Below, piece by piece: positions 19,696-28,081 of a stretch of 64,000 bases of DNA. The position numbers and the translations under genes are program-made. The stretch is taken from assembly GCA_002172675.1 (NCBI GenBank), contig NETF01000182.1, positions 62,001-126,000 of the forward strand. Reading direction: 5' to 3'. Under the pieces are notes generated by a model, which had not been told where the DNA came from, did no database searches, and worked only from the letters and a program-made list of their open reading frames with translations. This DNA comes from an unicellular cyanobacterium SU3. GTDB taxonomy: Bacteria; Cyanobacteriota; Cyanobacteriia; Cyanobacteriales; Microcystaceae. Positions within the stretch are counted from its first letter, which is position 1. Every line of letters begins with the position of its first letter.

Positions 19696-20562
19696 ATGAT
19701 AAGTAATCCTTTGTTTCCAATTTTTGTTAAAGTTACTTTGTTTACATTAATGTTAGCCATTGGCGTAAACTTTTCCAAAGAAAAATTTATTTTTTTGTGG
19801 CGTGATCTCAATAAACTATTGCGTTCTTTATTAGCCGTTATTGTCTTAGTTCCTCTAATTGTTATATTGTTATTATGGGTGTTAAAATTACCACCAGAAT
19901 CAGCTACAGTATTAGCTCTTTTAGCGGCATCTCCAGGCGCACCTTTAACCACAAAACGCTCTGAAATGGCAGGTGTTAGTACCCCTTATTCAACCAGTCT
20001 TCAATTAACTTTAGCCATACTTGCTGTTATTATTACGCCCCTAACTGTGAGCCTTTTCGATACTATTTTTGATTTATCTATTAAAGTAACAGCAATAAAT
20101 ATAGCCAAACAAGTTATTCAAGTACAATTTTTACCCATCGGAATTGGTGTCTTATTACAAAAAATTCAACCTCAATTAACAGAAAAAATTTCTAAACCCC
20201 TAACTATTTTGGCTAATATATTATTTATTATTATGGTTTTAATTATATTACCTGTGGCTATCTCCTTAATTTTTAAAATGGATCTTTTGTCAATTATTGC
20301 CATTATAATTACTGCCCTTGCTTCTTTATTAATCGGACATTTTTTAGGAGGAACAGACTTACACGAACGATCTGCTTTAGCTATTTCTAGTATTGCTAGA
20401 AATATTGGTTTAGTGCTTTTTATTTTATTATTAAATGGCGTGGCTAAACCCTTTATTCCTGCTTTAATTTCCTATACTATTTTAGGAGCAATTATTGCTT
20501 TTCCTTACTCTTTTTGGAGTAAACGCCAACTCGCTAAACTACAATCAAATTCTTTGAGTTAA
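19696..20562 (+). CDS. BASS-family (bile acid:sodium symporter-like) membrane transporter
   Basis: A 288-residue integral membrane protein with about 8-9 hydrophobic helices. It fits the BASS superfamily: MLAIGVNFSKE in the first helices, the conserved LLAASPGAPLTTKRSEMAG crossover segment, and a second repeat with SSIARNIGLVLFILL. Family members carry organic anions, often with sodium. No substrate can be named. It lies 23 bases after the HAD phosphatase, so it could import the dephosphorylated product (inference). Confidence 0.75.
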   Translation: MISNPLFPIFVKVTLFTLMLAIGVNFSKEKFIFLWRDLNKLLRSLLAVIVLVPLIVILLLWVLKLPPESATVLALLAASPGAPLTTKRSEMAGVSTPYSTSLQLTLAILAVIITPLTVSLFDTIFDLSIKVTAINIAKQVIQVQFLPIGIGVLLQKIQPQLTEKISKPLTILANILFIIMVLIILPVAISLIFKMDLLSIIAIIITALASLLIGHFLGGTDLHERSALAISSIARNIGLVLFILLLNGVAKPFIPALISYTILGAIIAFPYSFWSKRQLAKLQSNSLS

Positions 20563-20669
20563 TCCTGTCACACAGTTGAAAGAGTCCGCAAATTTAAAAT
20601 TTTTCCAAACAAACCCCATACTTTGACTTTTGTGTGTTTAACATTAGGGTGAAATTGCTAATAGTTCTT

Positions 20670-21647
20670 ATGAAAACATTTATCTTAATCATATTTTTAT
20701 CCTTTTTCCTGCTGTTAAATACCTCAAACGTAGGTGCTAAAACGTCTTTTTCTTGTCCCGAAGGAATGACTTATATTCCTGGGGGAACCTTTCGCATGGG
20801 GTCGGATAATTCAGACTTTATTGAAGAAAAACCTGTTGATGATGTAACCGTCGATAATTTCTGTATCGATACTTACGAAATCACTAATTCACAGTTTACC
20901 GAATTTGTCAAGGAAACGGGTTACAAAACCATTGCCGAACGTCCCTTATCAAAAGAACAGTTTCCCAACTTACCCGACGAACAGAGAAAACCCGGTTCTT
21001 TAGTCTTTCAACCCCCAAATGAAGGTATCGAACGGGTTGCTTATCTCAGTTGGTGGCACTGGGTAACAGGGGCAAACTGGAAACATCCCTATGGAGAAGA
21101 TAGCGACATTATGGGCAAAGATAACTATCCGGTTGTTCATATTTCCTATGATGATGCTTTAGCCTATGCAAAATGGGCAAATAAACAACTCCCTACCGAA
21201 GCACAATGGGAATATGCAGCGCGAGGGGGACTCAAAGAAAAAGAATATGCTTGGGGCGATCAATATTCGGCAAAAAACGCCAACACTTGGCAAGGCATTT
21301 TTCCCTTCTTTAATACTAAAGCAGATGGTTATTTAGGTGCTGCGCCGGTTGGTTCCTTTCCTGCTAATGGTTATGGACTCTATGATATGTCTGGGAATGT
21401 GTGGGAATGGACTCAAGACTGGTATCAAGTGGAACGGGACAACATGGCGCATAAAACCAACCCTAAAGGTCCTAAGATGGGATATGACCCAAAAAAACCA
21501 CAAGATAAGCTCGTTCATGTCATAAAAGGCGGTTCTCATCTCTGTGCTAAGAATTATTGTAGTCGTTATCGTCCGGCAGCTAGAGAGTCTCAGTCACCCG
21601 ATACCGGAACCACTCATATTGGCTTTCGTTTAGTGAAAAATCTTTAA
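20670..21647 (+). CDS. Exported formylglycine-generating enzyme (SUMF1/FGE family)
   Basis: An FGE-sulfatase domain protein. From the ATG at 20670 it has a signal peptide (MKTFILIIFLSFFLLLNTSN) and 325 residues. The domain opens MTYIPGGTFRMGSD and includes GLYDMSGNVWEWTQDW. Near the end, GGSHLCAKNYCSRYR holds the two redox-active cysteines (C292 and C297) of true copper/oxygen-dependent FGE, which convert a sulfatase Cys to formylglycine. Many bacterial SUMF1-like proteins lack these, so this one is probably catalytically real. No sulfatase gene is in the window. The upstream GTG at 20634 would add 12 residues before the signal and is less likely. Confidence 0.88.
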   Translation: MKTFILIIFLSFFLLLNTSNVGAKTSFSCPEGMTYIPGGTFRMGSDNSDFIEEKPVDDVTVDNFCIDTYEITNSQFTEFVKETGYKTIAERPLSKEQFPNLPDEQRKPGSLVFQPPNEGIERVAYLSWWHWVTGANWKHPYGEDSDIMGKDNYPVVHISYDDALAYAKWANKQLPTEAQWEYAARGGLKEKEYAWGDQYSAKNANTWQGIFPFFNTKADGYLGAAPVGSFPANGYGLYDMSGNVWEWTQDWYQVERDNMAHKTNPKGPKMGYDPKKPQDKLVHVIKGGSHLCAKNYCSRYRPAARESQSPDTGTTHIGFRLVKNL

Positions 21648-21653
21648 ATTCAA

Positions 21654-21681
21654 GGCAAAAGGCAAGAGGCAAGAGGCAAAA
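21654..21681 (+). repeat. GGCAARA heptamer tandem repeat (4 units)
   Basis: GGCAAAA, GGCAAGA, GGCAAGA, GGCAAAA directly after the FGE stop codon, the same unit as at the 3' end of the kinase gene and at 59082-59153. Confidence 0.9.
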
Positions 21682-21829
21682 GTCAGTTTATTTACAATGT
21701 TTCCTGTAAAACCTTAGTTACTGTTAGCTGAGAGGTAACATTTAACGCTGATAATACAGGTGAAGCGATCGCATCATCTCTTTTGAGTAAGATATATCAG
21801 AGATAGTCAAAAATCTTCAACCAATAACT

Positions 21830-22357
21830 ATGTCAACATCAGAATCCCCAAAAACCGATCTTCTTCTCAAAATAATCAAGTGGAGTCGTTTTAGTAGTAT
21901 TTTAGCCATCTTTTCTTCTCTTATTAGTGCCATATTTATGTTTGGTTTGGGAACAGTAGATACGGTTAAAGTTTTTATTAGAGTTGCCACAGGGAATGAA
22001 GTGGCGAAGGGTGAAGTAGAATCAAGTATTATTATTATTGTTGATTTATTAGAAGCATTAGATGATTTTTTAGTAGCTTTAGCTTTGTTATATTTTGCTT
22101 CAGGAATTTATTTTTTATTTCTTGGATCTCAAGATAATTTAATTAATTATCCTAATTGGTTGCGGGTTAATAGTATTACTACTTTGAAAAAGACCTTACT
22201 AGAAATATTAGTTGTGTTATTAACCGTTGTTTTTATTAAAGGTATTTTAGAATCTGAAACCATTCAGACTGTAACCTGGAATATTTTAGTGATTCCTGCT
22301 TCAATTATTGCGATCGCTCTTAGTATTCGTTTGATTTTAACTGAGAAAGAAACATAA
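21830..22357 (+). CDS. YqhA-family (UPF0114) inner membrane protein
   Basis: A 175-residue membrane protein with about four hydrophobic helices. The segments FSSILAIFSSLISAIFMF and LLEALDDFLVALALLYFASG match the YqhA/UPF0114 family, whose function is not established. The ATG at 21830 is preceded by A-rich DNA without a strong ribosome binding site. It follows the FGE gene by 182 bases containing heptamer repeats, so it is probably independent. Confidence 0.8.
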   Translation: MSTSESPKTDLLLKIIKWSRFSSILAIFSSLISAIFMFGLGTVDTVKVFIRVATGNEVAKGEVESSIIIIVDLLEALDDFLVALALLYFASGIYFLFLGSQDNLINYPNWLRVNSITTLKKTLLEILVVLLTVVFIKGILESETIQTVTWNILVIPASIIAIALSIRLILTEKET

Positions 22358-22681
22358 TATTTCAGTCGTCATTGCGAGGGAAGAAGACTAATAATATAGT
22401 TTAATTTATTGTTATTATTATCCCGAACTAATCTCACTCTGATCACACCCAGTCATTGCGAGGGGAATAAACCATAATTATAGTCTGATTATTTGTCATT
22501 ATCTCCCCGAAGCCGAAGCCGCGAGGAGCAATAGCGACGTGGCGGACTCTCTATTTTCCTGTTCAGTGTATGATAGATTGCTTCGTAGGCAGAATTAAGT
22601 CTTATACTAAGATGCAGTCGAAGTTTTGCTTCCTCACAATGACAATTTACTAACGACTATTTTCTCCTATCTATAACTTAT
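22358..22681. repeat. Intergenic dispersed repeat with inverted TCATTGCGAGG ends
   Basis: Copies of TCATTGCGAGGG at 22369-22380 and 22454-22465 face a degenerate inverse, CCTCACAATGACA, near 22632-22644. Between them lie GCCGCGAGGAGCAATAGCGA and GATTGCTTCG segments. This is the pattern of a small non-coding mobile repeat (nested or partial copies). It fills most of the 324 bases between the YqhA gene and the pentapeptide gene. Confidence 0.65.
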
Positions 22682-24790
22682 ATGAAAGCATCAGCAGTTA
22701 TAAACAGTTATAAAAATGGAAGACGGGACTTCTCAGGCGAAACACTGAGGGGAGAAAATTTTGCAGGAAAAAACTTATCAAGCGCAAACTTTAGTAAGTG
22801 TGAGATCCGAGGCGCAAACTTTAGCAACTGTGATATTCGAGGGACAAACTTTAAGGACGCAAACCTTACAGGAGCAAATTTTAGTCAAGTAAAAGCTAGT
22901 ATAACTAACAAAGGATTTTTCTGTTTTATTGCTTCAATTATCCTCTTTATAGGATTATCTCAACATTTTGCATTTTATACTTTTAACAGTACCCTGGAAC
23001 TATTAAATAATAAAGAATGGCTAGAATCTATTTTTTTAGTTTTGTTTATTTTATTACCTTTTATTTATTTATACATTGCAAAGTTAGAAAACAATTTATC
23101 TCTGGCCATTGGTGTACTTTCAGCATCAATAGCTATCTCTTTCGTTATTACTCATAATATAGAAATTCTTTATATAACATTGTTGCTACTTTTATCTTTT
23201 AGCTGGATTGCCATAGGAACTGCTTTGGGTTTCGCTATTGCACTTAATAAATATATTGTGTTTTCTATTCCAATCATTAGCTTGTGTGTTTTAGGGTACC
23301 ATTCTAGTATTAATATTAAAATAATTTTAGGTACTATAATACTTACCATTCTAGGCAGTTATACAGGTTATCATGGAATTCAAGAAAAACCTGAATATAG
23401 TTGGATTCGTTACATCGCTCTACCCTTATCAAATATGTGGGGAGGAACTTCCTTTTTTAACGCTAATTTAACAGAAGTCAATTTCACAAATAGTATCCTC
23501 AGAAATACTAATTTTTCAAAAGCTAATACAACTCGAACCAATTGGAAACAATGTCAAGAAATCGAGTATTCTTTCTCTGTATTTGGCAATTCTTTTTTAC
23601 ATAATCGTCATATTAGAGAATTGTTAGTAACAAGAAACGGTAACAAAAAAAACTATCAAAATGATGATTTACGTGGCGTAAACTTAGAGGGAGCTAATTT
23701 AATAGAAGCGAATTTAGAAAAAGCAGATTTGAATGAAGCTAACTTACACAAGGCTGACTTATCGAAAGCTAGATTAGTTCAAACTAAATTAGATAATACC
23801 GACTTAACAGGAGCAACATTAACAGGAGCAACCATTCAAAATTGGAACATTACTAGCAATACTAATTTACAAGGAATTAAATGTAAATATGTATTCATGA
23901 AACAAACTACAGAAGAAAATGATAATCCACGGCGTAAGCCTGATAATTGGGACGACAATTTTAATGATGAAAATGGAGACTTTGCAACATTTATTCAACC
24001 TTTAGTAAACACTCTCGATCTATATCATAACCAAAGGATTGATCCTCGTGCCATTGCCATCGCTTTTAAACAGTTAGCAGAAGAACATCCTGACGCAGAA
24101 TTACAAATTGTCGCCATCGAAAAACGTGGTAACGATAACGTATTAATTCGAGTAGCAACATCACCAGAAGCTAATCATTCTGAGTTGAATAAAGATTATT
24201 TTACCAACTATAATAAAATACAAGCTAAGTTGAAGCAGCACGGTGATCGTATTAAAGTATTAGAAAATCAAGTTCAAGAACTACAAACAGGAAACAAAAG
24301 TCCTAGTATTGAGGATATAACAACCTCAATTTCTACAATCATTCAATATAATCAACATAATAATTATAATCTAAATATAGATATGTCTAAAAACATTGAT
24401 CAAAGTCAAAATACCAATTTAAGAGATATTAACGCCAATCAATCGACTGTTAATTTAGGAGAGATTAGTGGACAAGTTTCTAACAATATTCAACAACTTC
24501 CAGATAACGCCGAAGACGGAAAAGCAAATATTAAAGATATTTTAAAAGAATTACAAACCGCTATAGAAACCGAAGAAAATCTCAAAGCTGTTCAAAAATT
24601 TGAAGCATTAGAAGCCCTTGAAACCCTGACTCAAGCAGCTAAAAACCCAGAAGATAGTAAGCTCAAAAAATTAGCCCGACTGTCAAAAAATGCTTTATTG
24701 GGAATTACCTCAAATATACCCCACGCCACTAAATTCATTCAAGCTTGTAATGAACTTTTACCCGCGATCGCTAAGTTATTAAAATTATAA
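22682..24790 (+). CDS. Pentapeptide-repeat membrane protein with C-terminal helical module
   Basis: A 702-residue multidomain protein of unknown function. Residues about 15-75 are pentapeptide repeats (ANFSKCEIRGANFSNCDIRG). Residues about 77-245 hold roughly six hydrophobic helices. Pentapeptide repeats resume at about 255-285 and again at 330-395 (ADLNEANLHKADLSKARLVQ). A soluble region with a coiled coil follows (KLKQHGDRIKVLENQVQELQ), then a Gln/Asn-rich linker containing VNLGEISGQVSNNIQQLP and a C-terminal helical bundle ending in a hydrophobic stretch. The split of the repeat array by a membrane block is unusual. I recognise the VNLGEISGQVSN-type tail as recurring in cyanobacterial pentapeptide proteins but know no function. 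Confidence 0.85.
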   Translation: MKASAVINSYKNGRRDFSGETLRGENFAGKNLSSANFSKCEIRGANFSNCDIRGTNFKDANLTGANFSQVKASITNKGFFCFIASIILFIGLSQHFAFYTFNSTLELLNNKEWLESIFLVLFILLPFIYLYIAKLENNLSLAIGVLSASIAISFVITHNIEILYITLLLLLSFSWIAIGTALGFAIALNKYIVFSIPIISLCVLGYHSSINIKIILGTIILTILGSYTGYHGIQEKPEYSWIRYIALPLSNMWGGTSFFNANLTEVNFTNSILRNTNFSKANTTRTNWKQCQEIEYSFSVFGNSFLHNRHIRELLVTRNGNKKNYQNDDLRGVNLEGANLIEANLEKADLNEANLHKADLSKARLVQTKLDNTDLTGATLTGATIQNWNITSNTNLQGIKCKYVFMKQTTEENDNPRRKPDNWDDNFNDENGDFATFIQPLVNTLDLYHNQRIDPRAIAIAFKQLAEEHPDAELQIVAIEKRGNDNVLIRVATSPEANHSELNKDYFTNYNKIQAKLKQHGDRIKVLENQVQELQTGNKSPSIEDITTSISTIIQYNQHNNYNLNIDMSKNIDQSQNTNLRDINANQSTVNLGEISGQVSNNIQQLPDNAEDGKANIKDILKELQTAIETEENLKAVQKFEALEALETLTQAAKNPEDSKLKKLARLSKNALLGITSNIPHATKFIQACNELLPAIAKLLKL

Positions 24791-24807
24791 TAAACTCCTG
24801 ACTCTTT

Positions 24808-25365
24808 TTAATTAGAGGTTAAAATTTCTTTAATGGCTGCGATCGCTAAACAACCAATTCCCCCTAATTCTAATAGCCAATTAACTCTAATTCCTACCAA
24901 TTCCCATCCTAATAATTGATCAACATGATGAAATGAAGTTGCTCTAATAATAATAAAACCTAGCAAAAATATAATACCTAATAAGGGTAAAATAAATTGT
25001 TTTATTTTTGTTCCCATCCATTGCATTATAAACATTAAACTAGCACAACTAATAGCAATTAACCCAATAATAAAATCCTTTTGAACTAAACGCCTTTTTT
25101 CATACCATCCTTGCTCTATAGCCATTTTTTTACCCATTATAGTCAACCAAGATTGTAAATCTAATTGTTTATTAATTCCTAATAAAATTAAAATAAAGGC
25201 CAATCCCCACCAAATTAAATTAGTTTTATTATTTTTTTGTCCACATTTAAAACACAATATAGCCGTTAAAAAATAACAAATAACTGTCAGCCATCCTATC
25301 ATTGTTGGATCGCCAATCCCTGGTTTCCAGCTATTACCAACTACAATACTTAAATACGTTATCAT
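24808..25365 (-). CDS. Conserved membrane protein of unknown function
   Basis: A 185-residue protein with about five hydrophobic helices, convergent with the pentapeptide gene (17 bases between stops). Visible conserved-looking elements are LGINKQLDLQSW, EQGWYEKRRLVQKDF and RATSFHHVDQLLG, which I recall from membrane proteins in several phyla without a known role. The His pair and charged loop between helices could bind a ligand or metal (inference). Confidence 0.7.
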   Translation of the reverse strand: MITYLSIVVGNSWKPGIGDPTMIGWLTVICYFLTAILCFKCGQKNNKTNLIWWGLAFILILLGINKQLDLQSWLTIMGKKMAIEQGWYEKRRLVQKDFIIGLIAISCASLMFIMQWMGTKIKQFILPLLGIIFLLGFIIIRATSFHHVDQLLGWELVGIRVNWLLELGGIGCLAIAAIKEILTSN

Positions 25366-25783
25366 TGTATCGCTCAGAAAAATAATTTAATAACCTGTTC
25401 TTCCTTAAAAGAGTAATCAGGTTTTTATACTAAATCGAAAAAATATTTTTATTTTTTAATGATTACTCCCTATCTAGAAAAAAAGTTTTATAGTCCATAA
25501 GTTAAATTAATGATATAATAAGGGATTAATTATCAATTTTTTAATAGGGAACTGAAGGTTTTTTGATTGATTCCCTTGGCTTGATGCTTAATGAGTTTAT
25601 TAACTTATTAAAAAAATCTTTAAAATGGTATGCTAAAGATCAACAGCTAAGTGTATTATCATAATTAGACTATTATCATAGTCATGACTCATCTTTCTAG
25701 AATTTTAAGGTTAAAAAGTTTTTTTAACCTTGTTTCATGACTGTAACAAAATTTAACTTGTTCATAAATAAATATAAATTTGA
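25366..25783. other. Intergenic region upstream of the antiporter, with nested hairpin
   Basis: A 418-base AT-rich spacer between divergent genes. It holds a strong hairpin at 25707-25731, AAGGTTAAAAA paired with TTTTTAACCTT, nested inside GTCATGA (25681-25687) and TCATGAC (25735-25741). It ends about 45 bases before the antiporter start. It could be an attenuator or repressor site. Nothing else is evident. Confidence 0.7.
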
Positions 25784-26911
25784 ATGAATTTTATCTTAGT
25801 TTTTGGGTTACTTGCAGCAGGACTGGTATTGTTAGTGGTTGGGGCAGAAATTTTAGTAAGAGGGGCTGCCCGTTTAGCTGGAAGTTTGGGTATTTCTCCC
25901 CTGGTTATTGGCTTAACCATTGTTTCCTATGGAACCAGTTCGCCAGAAATGGCTGTTGCTGTCCAGTCTAGTTTAGTCGGTGAAGCGGACTTAGCTTTAG
26001 GTAATGTCATCGGCAGTAATATATTTAATATTTTAGTCATCTTAGGATTATCATCTCTAGCCATTCCCCTGATGGTAGCGCAACAATTGATCCGTTTAGA
26101 TGTGCCTATTATGATTGGGGTATTTTGTTTAACCTTCTTTTTTGGTCTTGATGGAACGATTAACCGTTCTGATGGTGTTATTCTCTTAATCGGCGGTATC
26201 ATTTATACAACATTTTTGATTTACCAAGGGTCAAGACAATTGAGTGATCCTGACTCCGAATATGAGACAGAATATGGTAGCCAAGGCCCCTTATCTACAA
26301 AACAATGGATCAAAAATATAGCCTTTATTTTATTAGGAGTAGGTTGTTTAGTATTAGGTTCAGAATGGTTAGTTGAGAGTGCTATCACTATTGCCCGTCA
26401 AATTGGAGTCAGTGACTTAATTATTGGTTTAACTATTGTGGCTGCAGGAACCTCTTTGCCAGAATTAGCTACATCTGTCGTGGCTGCCATTAAAGGAGAA
26501 CGAGATATTGCAGTAGGGAATGTAGTGGGAAGTAATATTTTTAATATTTTAACCGTATTAGCCGTATGTGCTATGGTTTCCCCGATAGGCGTTCCTGTAT
26601 CCGATGCAGTTTTACACTTTGATTTACCCGTAATGGTAGCCATTGCGATCGCTTGTTTACCCATTTTCTTTACCGGTAACGTGATCGCCCGTTGGGAAGG
26701 ATGCTTATTTTTAAGTTATTATATTGCCTACACAACTTATTTAATTTTGTATGCAACCGAACATGATGGACTGACAATCTTTAGTAGTGTCATGTTATTC
26801 TTTGTCATTCCCATTACAGTGATTACTTTAGTGATTTTGACCTTGAACAGCTTACGAAAAAAACAGCAAAGAAAACAACTGAAGAATCAATCGATAGAAG
26901 ATAAAGATTAA
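25784..26911 (+). CDS. Calcium/sodium:proton antiporter of the CaCA family (YrbG-like)
   Basis: A 375-residue exchanger with the two inverted alpha repeats of the CaCA superfamily: GLTIVSYGTSSPEMAVAVQS with GNVIGSNIFNILVILG, and GLTIVAAGTSLPELATSVVA with GNVVGSNIFNILTVLA. Each carries the ion-binding Glu in S/LPE. About ten helices are visible, with an acidic loop between halves (DPDSEYETEYGSQG) and a basic tail. Family members extrude Ca2+ in exchange for Na+ or H+. The ATG at 25784 begins directly with the first helix. Confidence 0.9.
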   Translation: MNFILVFGLLAAGLVLLVVGAEILVRGAARLAGSLGISPLVIGLTIVSYGTSSPEMAVAVQSSLVGEADLALGNVIGSNIFNILVILGLSSLAIPLMVAQQLIRLDVPIMIGVFCLTFFFGLDGTINRSDGVILLIGGIIYTTFLIYQGSRQLSDPDSEYETEYGSQGPLSTKQWIKNIAFILLGVGCLVLGSEWLVESAITIARQIGVSDLIIGLTIVAAGTSLPELATSVVAAIKGERDIAVGNVVGSNIFNILTVLAVCAMVSPIGVPVSDAVLHFDLPVMVAIAIACLPIFFTGNVIARWEGCLFLSYYIAYTTYLILYATEHDGLTIFSSVMLFFVIPITVITLVILTLNSLRKKQQRKQLKNQSIEDKD

Positions 26912-26975
26912 TTAAATTAACATTGAGTTAAGGGAAGTTAAACAAGAAAGAAAGTAGTAGGGAAGAACAGATACA

Positions 26976-27779
26976 ATGAGTTTTGTGAACAGGAAAATAG
27001 AAAACATGAACATTGTGTTGAAAATTGGCGATCAAGCAATCTCATCCGAGGAACTTTATCCCCTACTTGCCCAATATCGCTTACTGCCTCAATTAGCCAA
27101 AGAAATTATTATTGATCAAGCGATCGCCGATATAACCTGTACACCCGAAGAAACTACTCAAGCCAAGCAACTGTTCTATCAAAAACAACAAATTGGTGAC
27201 GAAACCCAACTCAAAGTCTGGTTAAATCATCATGGTATGACCCCAGAACAACTAGACAAATTAAGCGTCAGAGACTTAAAAATCGAAAAATTTAAGCACC
27301 TTACCTGGGGTGACAAATTAGACCCTTATTTTGTCAAATGTAAAGGAAAATTAGACCGAGTCGTTTACTCTTTAATTCGCACTAAAGATCCAGGAGTTGC
27401 CCAAGAACTCTATTTTCGCATTCAAGAAGGAGAAAACACCTTTAGCGAACTCGCCAGACAATATTCCCAAGGTTCAGAAGCCCAAACTGGGGGACTTCTT
27501 GGACCAGTAGAACTTAACACCCCTCATCCCAAAATCGCACAAATTCTAGCAGCCAGTCGCCCCGGACAACTATCACCCCCCACGCAAGTCGGAGATTGGT
27601 GGATTATCTTGCGTTTAGAGAAATATGTATCAGCCCAACTCGATGAAAGCACAAGACAAAGACTGCTTAACGAACTCTTTCAAGGTTGGTTACTCGCTCA
27701 ACTTCAACAAAATGTTTCGTTTGCCCCATCTGTAGCCTCCCAAGAGGACGAACAGAGTTATACTGAAAACTCTAATTGA
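26976..27779 (+). CDS. Parvulin-type peptidyl-prolyl isomerase (SurA/PpiC-like)
   Basis: A 267-residue protein with an N-terminal SurA-like helical part and a parvulin rotamase domain: VVYSLIRTKDPGVAQELYFR, then FSELARQYSQGSEAQTGGLL, and PPTQVGDWWIILRLEKY. There is no signal peptide, so a cytoplasmic or secretion-coupled role is likely. ATG codons at 26976 and 27006 are both possible; the second has AGGAAAA upstream and gives MNIVLKIGDQAIS. Its place just before an ABC exporter and HlyD gene suggests it helps fold or hold type I secretion substrates (inference). Confidence 0.87.
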   Translation: MSFVNRKIENMNIVLKIGDQAISSEELYPLLAQYRLLPQLAKEIIIDQAIADITCTPEETTQAKQLFYQKQQIGDETQLKVWLNHHGMTPEQLDKLSVRDLKIEKFKHLTWGDKLDPYFVKCKGKLDRVVYSLIRTKDPGVAQELYFRIQEGENTFSELARQYSQGSEAQTGGLLGPVELNTPHPKIAQILAASRPGQLSPPTQVGDWWIILRLEKYVSAQLDESTRQRLLNELFQGWLLAQLQQNVSFAPSVASQEDEQSYTENSN

Positions 27780-28081
27780 AATTATTGGAAAGATTCACTA
27801 TAAAAAAGAGGGTAAATAATTCTTCTTCAAGCTGAAGTTTGATGAAAACCTTAAGTCATTTTTTGAAGTTAATGACTTCTTAATTTCGTCTTAATACAAG
27901 AGTTGATCATCAACAAAAATCACGTTTAACGAGAATCCAATCATGATCAATATTTCTATTAATACTTTCTCTCCCAGTCCTAAAGACTTTTGTCAGAAAG
28001 GTTAAGTAAAAGATTGCCAAACTCCCAAGCCTAGGGATTAAAAAAACAGAATCGAAAGCTCTTAACTTGATTGCCGTCATT
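27780..28081. other. Intergenic region between parvulin and ABC exporter genes
   Basis: A 302-base spacer, AT-rich, without a clear palindrome, repeat or gene. It is long enough to hold a separate promoter for the exporter genes. Confidence 0.5.
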
